Positions 53,925-63,540 of a DNA stretch of 64,000 nucleotides are shown one piece after another. Both the position numbers and the translations under genes were made by a program. The stretch is taken from positions 1-64,000 of the forward strand of contig NZ_LRAC01000031.1 of NCBI RefSeq assembly GCF_001517085.1. Reading direction: 5' to 3'. Below the pieces are notes generated by a model, which made no database searches, was not told the DNA's origin, and saw nothing but the letters and a program-made list of their open reading frames with translations. Source of the DNA: Paenibacillus sp. DMB5. GTDB taxonomy: Bacteria; Bacillota; Bacilli; Paenibacillales; Paenibacillaceae. The stretch's first letter is position 1. The number at the start of each line of letters is the position of its first letter.

Positions 53925-54389
53925 ATGTCTTCTGAACTGGGATTCAGGCTATTATCGTCCATGCCAAGCAACTGGTTTATGAACTCCATCGCATTTTGGA
54001 CTTTTTTACTGCTGGGCTGCATGTGTATCGGCGGTTTTTTCATGTTCCGCAAATTCCTCAAGGTGCTGCCCAAAGCGGACGGCAAGTCCAAGCTGGACTG
54101 GCAGAACTACTGGGTGGAGCGCAGCCGGCCGCTGTGGAGCGACGAAATGAAGGCTTTTCTGGACCAGCTCGTGCAGCCGGTGCCCGGACCCTTCCGCGAT
54201 ATCGCCAAGCATTCGATCGCTGCCGAGATCGGCAAAATTGCTGTTGAAAGCGGCGCTCCGGCGGTTACCCGGGAACACTGCATTAAAGGCTATATCGTAG
54301 CTACCCCTCGCCGGGACAACAAGTTCCTAGTTTCTTTCCTGGAAAAGAACGGGATCGACTACTCTCCCTACCGTCATCTGATCAAGTAA
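53925..54389 (+). CDS. DUF2621-family membrane protein
   Basis: 154 residues. N-terminal membrane segment (NSIAFWTFLLLGCMCIGGFFMF) followed by a cytoplasmic domain (KLDWQNYWVERSRPLWSDEMKAFLDQLVQPVPGPFRDIAKHSIAAEIG, GYIVATPRRDNKFLVSFLEKNGIDYSPY). Conserved in Bacillales; function unknown, with a proto-chlorophyllide-reductase-like C-terminal fold sometimes noted. ATG 53925 with AAAGGCGG fits better than an upstream ATG-like start. The next gene follows at 28 bases, suggesting co-transcription. Confidence 0.82.
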   Translation: MSSELGFRLLSSMPSNWFMNSIAFWTFLLLGCMCIGGFFMFRKFLKVLPKADGKSKLDWQNYWVERSRPLWSDEMKAFLDQLVQPVPGPFRDIAKHSIAAEIGKIAVESGAPAVTREHCIKGYIVATPRRDNKFLVSFLEKNGIDYSPYRHLIK

Positions 54390-54417
54390 GCCGCATCCTG
54401 AAACGGAGGATTTCAGC

Positions 54418-55326
54418 ATGAAATACATTATCTGCGGCGGCAGCGGCTTTATCGGCCGTGAGCTCACTGAATTGTGGCTTACAGCCGGACATCAGCTCAT
54501 TATCGCCGGACGCACGCTGCCCAAAGACGCATCTTCTCACCCTGCTCTAAGCTATACAACCTGGGACAACCTCGCAGCCAATCCGGAATTGGCTGAGAAC
54601 GCAGATGCGCTGGTCAATCTGGCCGGAGCTTCGCTTAGCCAGCGCTGGAGCGCTGACGGTAAGCGGGCTATTATGCAGTCCCGGCTTGAAACGGTGGAAG
54701 CCGCCGGCAAACTGGTTGCGGTGCTTAAGCATAAGCCGCCTGTCATTGTGCAGGCTTCCGCCGTCGCCATATACGGCACCTCGCTCACGGATACCTATAA
54801 CGAGGATTCACCTGCTCGGGTGGTAGATTTCCCCTCAGAGGTGGTCCAGACCTGGGAGGCCGCCGCTGATGCAGCCTATCAGGATATACGGCTCATCAAG
54901 CTGCGGACAGGTGTTGTGCTCGGCAACGAAAGCGGAGCCTTTCCCAAGATGAAGCTGCCGTATAAGCTTGGCTTTGGCGGGAAAATCGGCAGCGGCAAGC
55001 AGTGGCTCTCCTGGATCCACCTGGAGGATATCGCCAGACTGATCGATTTCTGCATCATCACTCCTGAAATCACCGGACCCGTTAATGCCACCGCCCCCAA
55101 TCCGGTGACTAACGAGCAGTTCGGCCGGATGATCGGCAAAGTCTACCATCGTCCGCACTGGTTTCCGGTTCCTGCATTTGTATTAAAGGCAGCTGTTGGC
55201 GAGCTGTCGGAAATCCTGCTGGAAGGCCAGCGGGTACTCCCCTCCAAAGCAGTAAACCATGGCTTCACCTTCAGCTATCCGACTCTGCAGCCGGCACTGG
55301 AACAGCTGAAATCAGAGAAGCGATGA
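54418..55326 (+). CDS. TIGR01777-family NAD(P)-dependent epimerase/oxidoreductase (YfhF type)
   Basis: 302 residues. Rossmann motif ICGGSGFIGRELTELWL at the N-terminus, LVNLAGASLSQRWSADGKRAIMQSRLETVEA, QASAVAIYG, KLRTGVVLG and the C-terminal DUF1731 domain (PVPAFVLKAAVGELSEILLEGQRVLPSKA). Substrate unknown; homologues are linked to cell division/cell-wall in places, but this is not shown here. Converges with the FHA gene with only five bases between the two stops. Confidence 0.93.
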   Translation: MKYIICGGSGFIGRELTELWLTAGHQLIIAGRTLPKDASSHPALSYTTWDNLAANPELAENADALVNLAGASLSQRWSADGKRAIMQSRLETVEAAGKLVAVLKHKPPVIVQASAVAIYGTSLTDTYNEDSPARVVDFPSEVVQTWEAAADAAYQDIRLIKLRTGVVLGNESGAFPKMKLPYKLGFGGKIGSGKQWLSWIHLEDIARLIDFCIITPEITGPVNATAPNPVTNEQFGRMIGKVYHRPHWFPVPAFVLKAAVGELSEILLEGQRVLPSKAVNHGFTFSYPTLQPALEQLKSEKR

Positions 55327-55331
55327 TTCAT

Positions 55332-57029
55332 TCAGGCCGTTCGAAAAGTATAGCTGCCCTTAATAATTGTAAAGACGCTGCCTTCGGTCAGCGGATATTC
55401 TTTATAAGGAATCATAGGGCTTCCCTGATACAACGTCCCGTTCCGCGAGTCCAGATCCTTAATAATGTAACCGGCAGGGCCTCTGGAAATTTCCGCATGC
55501 ACTCTGGAAGCCCCCTCGGACTTCTCTACATACTGGGCTACATCAGGTGAACGTCCGATTATGAAGCTTGCGCGGTCCAGTTCAATCTTCTCGGGTGCTC
55601 CATCCTCATCTGCCCCGGTGCGTTCCAAAAAGGGCCCGGCAGGGCGAAGGGGCAACTTCGCCTGCCCGCTAATCGCACTATCGCTGGCCGTAAGCAGCGC
55701 TGTCGCCGCCACAGCAGCGGGCTGAGGCGGCACTTGTCCCGCAGCCCCAAATAACGAGCCCCCGGAATTCTGCCTCACCTGTGAAGTCAGCTTCTGTTCA
55801 CCCCCCTGCTGAATATGCAGCCTTGCCGGCACTACCGGATTTCTGCCAAAATCCCACTCCGAACGGGGCGGTTTTTGGCTCACACTGCGCTCCCGGGTCC
55901 CAGCTAATGCAGATTCAGGTCTCTCTCTGCTTTCGTCAATGACAGGGTCCTGCACAGCCATAATCCTCCCGCTCCACACCATCCAGCTTACAGCCGCAAA
56001 TATAGCAGTAGCGGCAATACAAACAGCCAGCCAAATGGTCATCGGCCTGTCCAGGTACAGGAACTTCCAGAGCAAGGCATCAGCCAGAACAGCACCAAAT
56101 ACAGTATAAGTTCTGTAGGAAGAAGGCACTGTGACGGCGGTTTCTCCTGCATCCTCCTGATCATCTGACACGACTTCCTCACTCAGCCTCAGCTTTGGCA
56201 ATCCGTTTCCCCATCGCTGCTCCTTAGCGTGGTTACTGTCATTTGCCGGTTCCTCTGAACGGGCACTTAGCTGCCTCTGCTTCATAGATATTACAGAAGC
56301 TTCAGGAGTGGCAGAAAATCCTGCCGCTACATAAGCCTGCGGGCCCTCTCTAAGCCGGACTGGTATTTCCCCCGATACAGCATTTCCCCCATCAGACGGC
56401 ACCTTTAACGATACAGCTTCTATACTGCCTGCAAGCTTCCCGGCGGCGGAATGATCTTCTGCGAGCAGCTCTGCCAGCAGGCCCTTGAGCCCGGACGGTG
56501 AAAAATCCCCGCTCCCGCAATACTGAAGTAATCGCTGCAGCCCGCTTCCCGATAACTCCGTCACAGATGCAATGAGCACCATAATGAGTGACTTCACTGC
56601 TTCTCCGGGAGATATTGGCGTTCCTGACGGCTGCAAAGGTATGTAAGTAAGAAACACCTTGCCGCTGCCAAGCGGCCCCTCAATAAAAATATAATCCTTA
56701 TGAAGCGCGTACTGCTCAGCCCGCAGCATGTATTGTCTGCCTTCCTCCATTCCCCGGGCAATCTGCAGCAGCAGGCCGAAGAGCTCCGCCATACTCATTT
56801 TTTCGCTTTTTAGCAGGTGACTGAGCATTTTACGCCGGGATACGGCGTACTCAAGCGTCACCTTAAGATCAATTTCCCTAAGCAGCAGCCGCAGATGATG
56901 CGGGATAGCAGTGTTCATCAGCATCTTCGCCTGGACCATATTCAGCTCTGCCAAAGATAATCCGCCGGCAGTACCAAGCTGCATGGAGATGCCGTCCTGT
57001 TGTATGAAATCACGGTTTAATCCGAACAT
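55332..57029 (-). CDS. DUF6382/FHA-domain membrane protein of the Tad operon
   Basis: 565 residues. The N-terminal ~170 residues form a DUF6382-type domain (LRLLLREIDLKVTLEYAVSRRKMLSHLL), then a long polar, low-complexity linker, a membrane segment around residues 325-355 (PMTIWLAVCIAATAIFAAVSW), a second linker, and a C-terminal FHA domain with FIIGRSPD, SRVHAEI and DLDSRNGT, which binds phosphothreonine. Last gene of the canonical Tad operon, so probably a phospho-dependent scaffold for the machine. No kinase gene lies nearby. Confidence 0.88.
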   Translation of the reverse strand: MFGLNRDFIQQDGISMQLGTAGGLSLAELNMVQAKMLMNTAIPHHLRLLLREIDLKVTLEYAVSRRKMLSHLLKSEKMSMAELFGLLLQIARGMEEGRQYMLRAEQYALHKDYIFIEGPLGSGKVFLTYIPLQPSGTPISPGEAVKSLIMVLIASVTELSGSGLQRLLQYCGSGDFSPSGLKGLLAELLAEDHSAAGKLAGSIEAVSLKVPSDGGNAVSGEIPVRLREGPQAYVAAGFSATPEASVISMKQRQLSARSEEPANDSNHAKEQRWGNGLPKLRLSEEVVSDDQEDAGETAVTVPSSYRTYTVFGAVLADALLWKFLYLDRPMTIWLAVCIAATAIFAAVSWMVWSGRIMAVQDPVIDESRERPESALAGTRERSVSQKPPRSEWDFGRNPVVPARLHIQQGGEQKLTSQVRQNSGGSLFGAAGQVPPQPAAVAATALLTASDSAISGQAKLPLRPAGPFLERTGADEDGAPEKIELDRASFIIGRSPDVAQYVEKSEGASRVHAEISRGPAGYIIKDLDSRNGTLYQGSPMIPYKEYPLTEGSVFTIIKGSYTFRTA

Positions 57030-57046
57030 GATCTATCACCTCCCAT

Positions 57047-57559
57047 CTAAAAGCAGTAATAGGTATACAGAAATCCGGGAATCACGGCCAGCATGAACGG
57101 AAATCTCAGCACCTCACTGCCTGCACCGCTTCTTAAAAGAGCAGGCCTCTGCAACAGCAAAAGTCCGGCGGTTCTGCTCAGTGTACTGCGGATTCTCCCG
57201 GCTGCCTCCCGTCTAAACAGGACAATGATCCAGCCGATTACCGCCCCGAATAATATGGAGTACATAATGACCTGAAAGGTAAACCATATCCCTGTCCAGG
57301 CTCCGATTCCCGCAAAAAGCTTTACATCTCCCGCCCCGACAGCTCCCATACCATACAGGAGCAGGAGAACGGCAAATCCGGCAGTAGCACCGGTTAGTGC
57401 AAACAATAACCCGTGACCTCCGGATACAACGCTCCTTGCCAGCAGTCCTGTTGTAAGGGCAAATACAGAAATCCAGTTTGGTATCCTCATCCACCGCAAA
57501 TCTGTGACAAAGGCCGCTGCCAGAATCATCAGACAGCCCCCAAAGGCCCACCCTGCCAT
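57047..57559 (-). CDS. A24-family prepilin peptidase (TadV/CpaA type)
   Basis: 170 residues, about five membrane segments. The two catalytic aspartates are visible: FVTDLRWMRIPNW near residue 20 and GAVGAGDVKLFAGIG near residue 77. It cleaves the Flp prepilin and TadE/F pseudopilins. Only peptidase of this kind in the window, in the canonical locus; the divergent locus has none. Start behind AAGGAGGGG. Confidence 0.92.
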   Translation of the reverse strand: MAGWAFGGCLMILAAAFVTDLRWMRIPNWISVFALTTGLLARSVVSGGHGLLFALTGATAGFAVLLLLYGMGAVGAGDVKLFAGIGAWTGIWFTFQVIMYSILFGAVIGWIIVLFRREAAGRIRSTLSRTAGLLLLQRPALLRSGAGSEVLRFPFMLAVIPGFLYTYYCF

Positions 57560-57576
57560 ACCGTCCCCTCCTTTAT

Positions 57577-58593
57577 TTATAATCTTTTTACGACTCTAAA
57601 AACTGCCTCCAGGCTGGTGCCATCCTCTAGCGTTATGATAAACGTCCAGGAGCCGGGTGTCGTATTCACCCCTATCTTCCACTCCCATTCGATGTACCCG
57701 GACTCGTCGGCCTGCTTCCAGCCTAAATGCCTGGCTGTACTTTGGCCGCTTTTGTAGAATATCGAAAGATTAGCCGTTGCTCCCGGGGGAACCTGAACCC
57801 TGATTTTTCCCTGCTTGTTGGCAACACCAGGGTCGGGCTTCTCCAGTACGACGATATAGCCTTGCGGCTCTTCAGTTCCGCTCTCTCCGCCCTGTCCCGA
57901 AGCATCGGTGTTCCCTACCCACACCCGTTCTAAACTGCTCGCTTCCAGGACAATTGCTTTATTCAGAAAAGGCACCTTCATCGGGAGCTCGTAACTGACA
58001 ACCAGTCCGAAGTACGGGCGTGTACCCTTCTTCAAATCAGGAATAGTGACATTGGAGACATGGATCCGTTCATAATCAAGCCAGTCTGTGGCCAGATAGG
58101 GCTTCATTATAGGTTTAAGCACATGATCAAGCACAGCCTCCGAGGTCTCTGCCTGCAGCTCCTGCAGAGGGCCCTCTGCCCGCTGCACAGCCGCTCTGAC
58201 CCAATCATTGATAGGTGCTGGCATCTCATCTACGTAACTGCCGCTCCACTCCTCAAGTGACAGGCGGGGAATACTCCACATCCCGGATGAAGCGCCTGCA
58301 GCCGCTTCATCCGCTATTCCCCCGGCATTTGCAGCAGGATCTGCCGGACTCGGGCCGCCACTTTCTGCCTGACCCCATTTCTGTGCCGCCAGCGCCGCCG
58401 GATAGATATGCGTGGATATCACTTTGACTGTGTCAGATGCCGTACTTTGCAGTGCCGTCGAGTATAGGGTCATCTGAATGATAAAAATCAAAAACAGGAC
58501 AAACAGCAGAAACAACGGGAGCACCATCGCCGCTTCAACAACCATACTGCCTTCATCCCGCTGCTTCTCGGGATTCTGATTCCGGCCCTTCAT
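57577..58593 (-). CDS. TadE-like pilus-assembly protein with long C-terminal domain
   Basis: 338 residues. N-terminal TadE-like motif RDEGSMVVEAAMVLPLFLLFVLFLIFI (glutamate in the pilin-like EAAMVLP) followed by a large extracytoplasmic domain with a helical, Ala-rich part and a C-terminal beta domain (GYIVVLEKPDPGVANKQGKIRV, GSWTFIITLEDGTSLE). Longer than ordinary TadE (~150-200). Located in the canonical Tad operon next to the prepilin peptidase. Confidence 0.8.
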   Translation of the reverse strand: MKGRNQNPEKQRDEGSMVVEAAMVLPLFLLFVLFLIFIIQMTLYSTALQSTASDTVKVISTHIYPAALAAQKWGQAESGGPSPADPAANAGGIADEAAAGASSGMWSIPRLSLEEWSGSYVDEMPAPINDWVRAAVQRAEGPLQELQAETSEAVLDHVLKPIMKPYLATDWLDYERIHVSNVTIPDLKKGTRPYFGLVVSYELPMKVPFLNKAIVLEASSLERVWVGNTDASGQGGESGTEEPQGYIVVLEKPDPGVANKQGKIRVQVPPGATANLSIFYKSGQSTARHLGWKQADESGYIEWEWKIGVNTTPGSWTFIITLEDGTSLEAVFRVVKRL

Positions 58594-58608
58594 TCTTCCC
58601 TCCTTCTG

Positions 58609-60870
58609 CTAATAGGAAAAGTCAGCCTGTACGGTTCGGTAGTATACCTTACCTTCTACCCCACCCGGCAGACCGGAGGCATAATCCAGCAGCTTCACTG
58701 CCCCCGGCAGGAACCAAAGCCGCAAGCCCGTACGGATGTCAGCAGCCGCATACGTAAACCTTTCCTGCGGGTTGATCCCTGTATTCAGCCTGATTAATGC
58801 AAGCATACGGGACAATTGCGTTTCACCTGCCCCATGCAGCAGCATGAACAGCCGCAGATAACCGCGGTAGTCCAGCTTTACGGGCAGATATTTGGACATA
58901 ACCACCTCTCCCGTCCTGCACAGCATGAGCATGTCCTGAACCGCCTGCTCAACCCCGTACAGCAGCGCTGCCGCCAGGATAGCCAGCGGATTACTGAGCC
59001 GGGCATTCTCGATAAAGCCTTCCATGGTCCGGATTGCCAGCCTCAGCGCAAAAATCTCGCTATATGCTGCTGCCACATTGCCTGCAGGATTATGAAACCC
59101 GTACAGGATATACTCAAGCTCCTGGAAATGGGGATCAAGCTGGCCCGCCAGGGCAGAGACCACACTATCACCCGATTCTGCTGCTGCAGTTAGAGTCGAG
59201 AGGTCAAAATGCGGAAAATAAAGTGCAGCATACTCCGTTTGGAACAGCCTGTCTCTTGCACCAGTCATTATGCTGTCTATGGATGTGTATAGTCCGTCCA
59301 CCTTCCCCATTGCGGAGCCGGCGGCGGAATAAATATCTGTGCTCCCGGAATCTGTAGCTGCAGCGGTCTCCTGAGCATGATTAAACCGGACACTCTCCCC
59401 GTAGTATTTCCGGAGCGTACTATAACGCTGCCCGGCCGCTGCTGCATTATCGCCAAAGCTGCGGAGCTGGTCCACCAGCTTCATAGCTTCCCCCAGCTTA
59501 ACCTTGGCTACTTTCTCCATCTGCTTGCGTTCACCGTCGGAGGTGCGGCGCGACTCGATCTTGGCCGTCTCTGCAGAGATTGCCGCACCTGAATTACCGT
59601 AATTCTGCAGATACCCGGCAACGGCCTGCGAAGCATTTAATACAGCCTTGTTCATACGGGAAAGGTCAGCGTACAGTCCGGAAGCTTCAGTAAGTACAGC
59701 AGGCAAGGCGGATACAGCCGGTTCAAACGCCTGTGCGGCCTGCTCCTGGACGCTTATATTCCGTTCCATTCCGCTGAGCTCATCCGGCGATAAAATAAGT
59801 GCATCCTCCTGTTCACGCAGTTTATCCAGTGCCTCTGTACCAATGGTGCTTTCACTGCCGGGGATGTCCCAGCTGCCTGCCGAGGCCTGGCCGGCTTCAG
59901 CTCCGCTGCTTCTGGACTGATCAAGCACATTTTTCATTTGGGTATTAAGCTCCGCTGCCTGCTGCAGCGCCGCTCTGGCCTCAGCCATAAGAGAATCATG
60001 CTTCAGCCTGGCAGCAGACAGAGCTTCCGGTATCCTGAAGATCAGGTTCTGCGACTGCTGCAAATAGCGGCTGATGTCATACTGATACCTCTCAGGATCC
60101 TTCTCTCTGTCACGGTACAGATCCGTGTAGTATTTGCCTACATAATCGTTATACATGGCTGCAATATCTGCAGCTGAGTCAACATTGCTTAAGGAGCGGG
60201 CACTGATATAATCCTGCGGCGGATTCATAATTGTCTGCTGCAGACTCCTTGCGCTCTCTGCAGCCTGCCGCCGCCGTTCCAGCATCTGATCAAGTGCAGC
60301 TTCACGCGCATCGTAGAGGGGCTGAAGCTTGCCGAGCACCTTCGTGGAGCGCGAGGCTTCTCCCATTGCCGCTGACAGCGGCTTGAATTTGCCGGCCAGT
60401 TCAAGAGCGAAATCGACCGGGGCTTTATACTTCATCTCCTCGGCGATCTGCCGGCGGAAAATATCATAGCTTCCGATCGGCCTGCTCCAGTCCAGAGCAG
60501 AGCTATCCAGCTTGACGGGCAGCAGATTAAAGGCGTCTCCCCGGCCGCTCTCAAACAAATTATCATTCAGTACTGCAGACAACAGCTGGCCGCCGTCATC
60601 GCCCCCGAAGGCAAACAAGCCGTAGCTCTCCTGCAGGCTGAGGTCATAAGAGGACATTACAGACCGGACCGCCGCCCTTGCCAGCCGTTCCTGCTGCACA
60701 TTGGCAGCGGCAATCCTTGCATAGTCAATCAAAACAGCTGTGAACAGGAAGACAAAGGCGAGTGCCGCAATCAGAAAGATCGAGACGGATCCGCCGGTTT
60801 CCTTTATCCATAATAATGTCCGCCTTCTGTAATGGCGCAGATCCGCCAACACATGATGTACATGCCTCAT
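58609..60870 (-). CDS. TadG/pilus-locus membrane protein with long coiled-coil region
   Basis: 753 residues. N-terminal membrane segment (GGSVSIFLIAALAFVFLFTAVLIDYARIAAANVQQERLARAAVRSVMSS), the pattern of TadG-like Flp-locus proteins, then a long helical, Gln/Ala/Ser-rich region (~residues 200-560) predicted coiled coil, and a C-terminal part ending VEGKVYYRTVQADFSY. No von Willebrand domain is visible. Probably an extracytoplasmic stalk or secreted partner of the pilus. ATG behind AAGGAGCG. Confidence 0.75.
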   Translation of the reverse strand: MRHVHHVLADLRHYRRRTLLWIKETGGSVSIFLIAALAFVFLFTAVLIDYARIAAANVQQERLARAAVRSVMSSYDLSLQESYGLFAFGGDDGGQLLSAVLNDNLFESGRGDAFNLLPVKLDSSALDWSRPIGSYDIFRRQIAEEMKYKAPVDFALELAGKFKPLSAAMGEASRSTKVLGKLQPLYDAREAALDQMLERRRQAAESARSLQQTIMNPPQDYISARSLSNVDSAADIAAMYNDYVGKYYTDLYRDREKDPERYQYDISRYLQQSQNLIFRIPEALSAARLKHDSLMAEARAALQQAAELNTQMKNVLDQSRSSGAEAGQASAGSWDIPGSESTIGTEALDKLREQEDALILSPDELSGMERNISVQEQAAQAFEPAVSALPAVLTEASGLYADLSRMNKAVLNASQAVAGYLQNYGNSGAAISAETAKIESRRTSDGERKQMEKVAKVKLGEAMKLVDQLRSFGDNAAAAGQRYSTLRKYYGESVRFNHAQETAAATDSGSTDIYSAAGSAMGKVDGLYTSIDSIMTGARDRLFQTEYAALYFPHFDLSTLTAAAESGDSVVSALAGQLDPHFQELEYILYGFHNPAGNVAAAYSEIFALRLAIRTMEGFIENARLSNPLAILAAALLYGVEQAVQDMLMLCRTGEVVMSKYLPVKLDYRGYLRLFMLLHGAGETQLSRMLALIRLNTGINPQERFTYAAADIRTGLRLWFLPGAVKLLDYASGLPGGVEGKVYYRTVQADFSY

Positions 60871-60932
60871 ATTGCCCCGCTCCTTCCTGTCTGTTATCCT
60901 GCCTTACCAGTAAACAATCGGCTTCTGCAGTT

Positions 60933-61598
60933 TCATTTCTTCAGCACATTCAGCATTTTTGCGGCATCCTGCTTATCCATGCCTGTTCCGGAGCTGCCGT
61001 ACTGTCCACCACCGCTCTTAAACTTTGCACCATAATAGCGCATAAGCTCGACAGTACGGATGAACTCTACCGGTTCTGTGACTACAGACCGTGTCGTTAC
61101 GACAGGCACTGCCCCATCCTCCAGCAGCCCATCCAGCATGGGAAGCTGAAGCATCCGCTTCAATTGGGCGCTTATTGTACGGCTCGCCATACTGTAGCTG
61201 TAGATAAGCTCCCCGGTCATATTAGCCGGAATATTCTCTGCAGACTGCCAGAGCTTTACCTCAGGCAAAGCCTGCTGAATACCGGCAGCCGGCACAGCGA
61301 GCTTCACTCCCCCATTTAGCGCCCCTGTACCGAAAAGGGAGGCAAGCAGACCATCTTCACCGATCCGCCAATATAAGGAATCATATTCTCCGGCAGCAAA
61401 CTCCCCGCTGGTCCCCTTATGGCTGTTGTCCCAGTTGTATACAGCCCTTTCAGCTATCACAGAGGAAGCCTGCAGCAGCATCGTTCGCTGATAGGTATAC
61501 AGGCTGAAGAACAGGAGCAGCATGATAATTCCCATAATGATAGGCAGCAGCAAAGAGGCCTCAATAGTGAAGCTGCCTTCCTCACTCCGCAGATTCAT
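60933..61598 (-). CDS. TadE-family pilus assembly protein
   Basis: 221 residues. Opens with EEGSFTIEASLLLPIIMGIIMLLLFFSLYTYQRTMLLQASSVIAERAV, the TadE signature (Glu after the Ser-Phe-Thr-Ile segment) plus membrane helix. The start overlaps the Flp pilin stop (TAATG), so the two are coupled. The remainder is an extracytoplasmic domain. Confidence 0.88.
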   Translation of the reverse strand: MNLRSEEGSFTIEASLLLPIIMGIIMLLLFFSLYTYQRTMLLQASSVIAERAVYNWDNSHKGTSGEFAAGEYDSLYWRIGEDGLLASLFGTGALNGGVKLAVPAAGIQQALPEVKLWQSAENIPANMTGELIYSYSMASRTISAQLKRMLQLPMLDGLLEDGAVPVVTTRSVVTEPVEFIRTVELMRYYGAKFKSGGGQYGSSGTGMDKQDAAKMLNVLKK

Positions 61599-61786
61599 TA
61601 CTCAAAAACTTCCTGGCTCTTGCTTCCTGCCGTACTGATCAGATCCTTGACTACCTTGACAATTTCCGTACGGAATACAAGAACTACCGCAATCAGTACC
61701 GCGATGATCATAATCATCTCCAGCGTGCCCAGCCCCTCTTCATCCTTCCACAAGCGTCTTGCTGCTTCTGCTATCGTTATCATCAT
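61598..61786 (-). CDS. Flp-type (type IVb) pilin
   Basis: 62 residues from ATG 61786 (AGGAGG nine bases upstream). Basic/acidic leader, then EEGLGTLEMIMIIAVLIAVVLVF: a Gly followed by TLEM places the conserved Glu at mature position near +4/5 and precedes one membrane helix, as in Flp pilins. C-terminus ends SKSQEVFE. It is the major pilus subunit of the canonical operon. Confidence 0.9.
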   Translation of the reverse strand: MMITIAEAARRLWKDEEGLGTLEMIMIIAVLIAVVLVFRTEIVKVVKDLISTAGSKSQEVFE

Positions 61787-61799
61787 TGTCCTCATCCTC

Positions 61800-62672
61800 C
61801 TACATTTTGAGCATCATGATTGCAGGTGTTCCCACCAGCACAATTACAATCAAAAAGATAAGCACCATCGGGAATACCAGCTTCGAGGAAGCCTGTTCCC
61901 CGCGTGTGCGGCTTAGCGCCTTGCGCTTCTCCCATAACATCCGTGACAGATCACGCAGAGACAGTACAAAATCTGCACCTCCCCTGCGGTAATTCAGCAG
62001 CACCGTAGTGGTAAACAGCGACACCTCCTGAACCGCGCAGCGCTTGCTGAAATTCTCAAAGGCCTGCTGGAATGAATAGCCGCCCTCCCATTCGGTAATC
62101 ATTGTGAACAATTCTTTATAAAGCGGATGGCTGTAATCCCCTTTGCGGCTCTCTACACAGCGGACAATCGCCCGCTGCACAGTCTCGCCGGCACCAACCA
62201 GCAGTACAATGCTGTTCAGCAGCTCCGGCAGCTCCAGCATAATGTTCTGCTCCCGCAGCTTTACTTTCTTGTGCAGATCACTTACCAGGGCGGCCGGCAG
62301 AATCAGCGCCAGCAGCACGCCGAGAATGAACCCTGCCTCCTCACCGCTAAGCAGGGTCAGCAGGCCACCCCCAAGCATAAACAGCCAGCTGTAGCTGAGC
62401 ATTTCGCCCGTGAAGAGCAGTGTCCGCTCCGGGCTGTAGCGCACACCGTAGGTACGCTGCAGCGAGCGCTGGATTCTGAACATGACCGAGGGCAGATGGC
62501 TGCCAATTCGCCACTTCTCGATCAGCAGCAGAAACGGCTCCCCGGCCGCCCGCAGCCTCAGTCCCTCCATCGGGAGACTCCGCAGCCCGGCATAGCGCCG
62601 GCCGCATTTCATGCGCAGCAGAAGCCAGCCAAGAACCAGCACACTTGCTGCAGCACCGCTTACCCAACGCAT
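61800..62672 (-). CDS. tadC: TadC-like type II secretion system F-domain protein
   Basis: 290 residues. Membrane pairs at the N-terminus, near residues 95-130 and at the C-terminus (LVFPMVLIFLIVIVLVGTPAIMMLKM). Cytoplasmic F-domain: MLELPELLNSIVLLVGAGETVQRAIVRCVE and GGADFVLSLRDLSRMLWEKRKALSRTRGEQASSKL. Inner-membrane platform of the Tad pilus together with TadB. Confidence 0.9.
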   Translation of the reverse strand: MRWVSGAAASVLVLGWLLLRMKCGRRYAGLRSLPMEGLRLRAAGEPFLLLIEKWRIGSHLPSVMFRIQRSLQRTYGVRYSPERTLLFTGEMLSYSWLFMLGGGLLTLLSGEEAGFILGVLLALILPAALVSDLHKKVKLREQNIMLELPELLNSIVLLVGAGETVQRAIVRCVESRKGDYSHPLYKELFTMITEWEGGYSFQQAFENFSKRCAVQEVSLFTTTVLLNYRRGGADFVLSLRDLSRMLWEKRKALSRTRGEQASSKLVFPMVLIFLIVIVLVGTPAIMMLKM

Positions 62673-62700
62673 GTCCTCACCTCCAAACGGCCTTACCGCT

Positions 62701-63540
62701 CTATAGCGGAATATCCATAATCTTTGTCGTCCACCGGTAACACAGGAACAAGCCGGCTAATGAAAGTGTAGAAATAGCCATGCCTGCGCCGGTGTACATA
62801 GGCTGCATGTAGTCACTAGCGGTCAGGCTCATAAACAAAACCATCAGCAGCGGTGCCGCCAGCAATGCCTTGGCTTCAAACTTCTTCTGGGCGATACTTA
62901 CCGCAATGTCCTGCTGGATATCCAACTTCTCTCCAATAATGGTGGAAGTGCGGCGTACTACTTCAACCAGATCACCGCCAGTACGCTTACAGACGGTAAA
63001 TACATCGGCAAACCGTTCAACATCCTCCATTCCAGCCCGGCGGCTAAAATCATGCAGCGCCTCTTCAACAGGCTGGTTGTATTCCATCCTCGTGCAGATA
63101 ATGGACAGCTCGGCCAGCATATCGCTGTTCCCCTCGGGATCAAGCAGCTGGAGGTCGGCTACCGCTTCGCGGAAAGCATTCTCCACAGAGCGTCCGGCAG
63201 ACAGCGAGGAGGAAAGTGAAAACAGTGTCTGCTTAAACTGCAGGTTAAGTGCAGAGCGCCGCCGGTCCTTCAGATATTGGCGCAGCATCCGCGGCGCATA
63301 AGCTCCGGCCGGAACCAGCAGCATAGAGATCAGCAGCTGATGATAAAACAGATAACCGATGCCGAACATCAACAGCCCGCCTGCCAGCAGTGCCGCTATT
63401 TTCAAGCGGGGAGACAGCATGTAGACGGTATAATCCGGCAGCTGCGGCCTGCTCTCTGCCCCCTCCTCAGCACCTGGGATAACACGTTTTCTGACTTTTC
63501 CCTGCCGGGAGGCAGGCTTCTTATCCGGCTGCTTCAGCAT
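62701..63540 (-). CDS. tadB: TadB-like type II secretion system F-domain protein
   Basis: About 279 residues from ATG 63540 (AAGGAGG). Membrane pair near residues 55-100, F-domain with LNLQFKQTLFSLSSSLSAGRSVENAFREAVADL and RFADVFTVCKRTGGDLVEVVRRTSTIIGEKLDIQ, then two C-terminal membrane segments. Its start overlaps the end of cpaF by seven bases. Confidence 0.9.
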   Translation of the reverse strand: MLKQPDKKPASRQGKVRKRVIPGAEEGAESRPQLPDYTVYMLSPRLKIAALLAGGLLMFGIGYLFYHQLLISMLLVPAGAYAPRMLRQYLKDRRRSALNLQFKQTLFSLSSSLSAGRSVENAFREAVADLQLLDPEGNSDMLAELSIICTRMEYNQPVEEALHDFSRRAGMEDVERFADVFTVCKRTGGDLVEVVRRTSTIIGEKLDIQQDIAVSIAQKKFEAKALLAAPLLMVLFMSLTASDYMQPMYTGAGMAISTLSLAGLFLCYRWTTKIMDIPL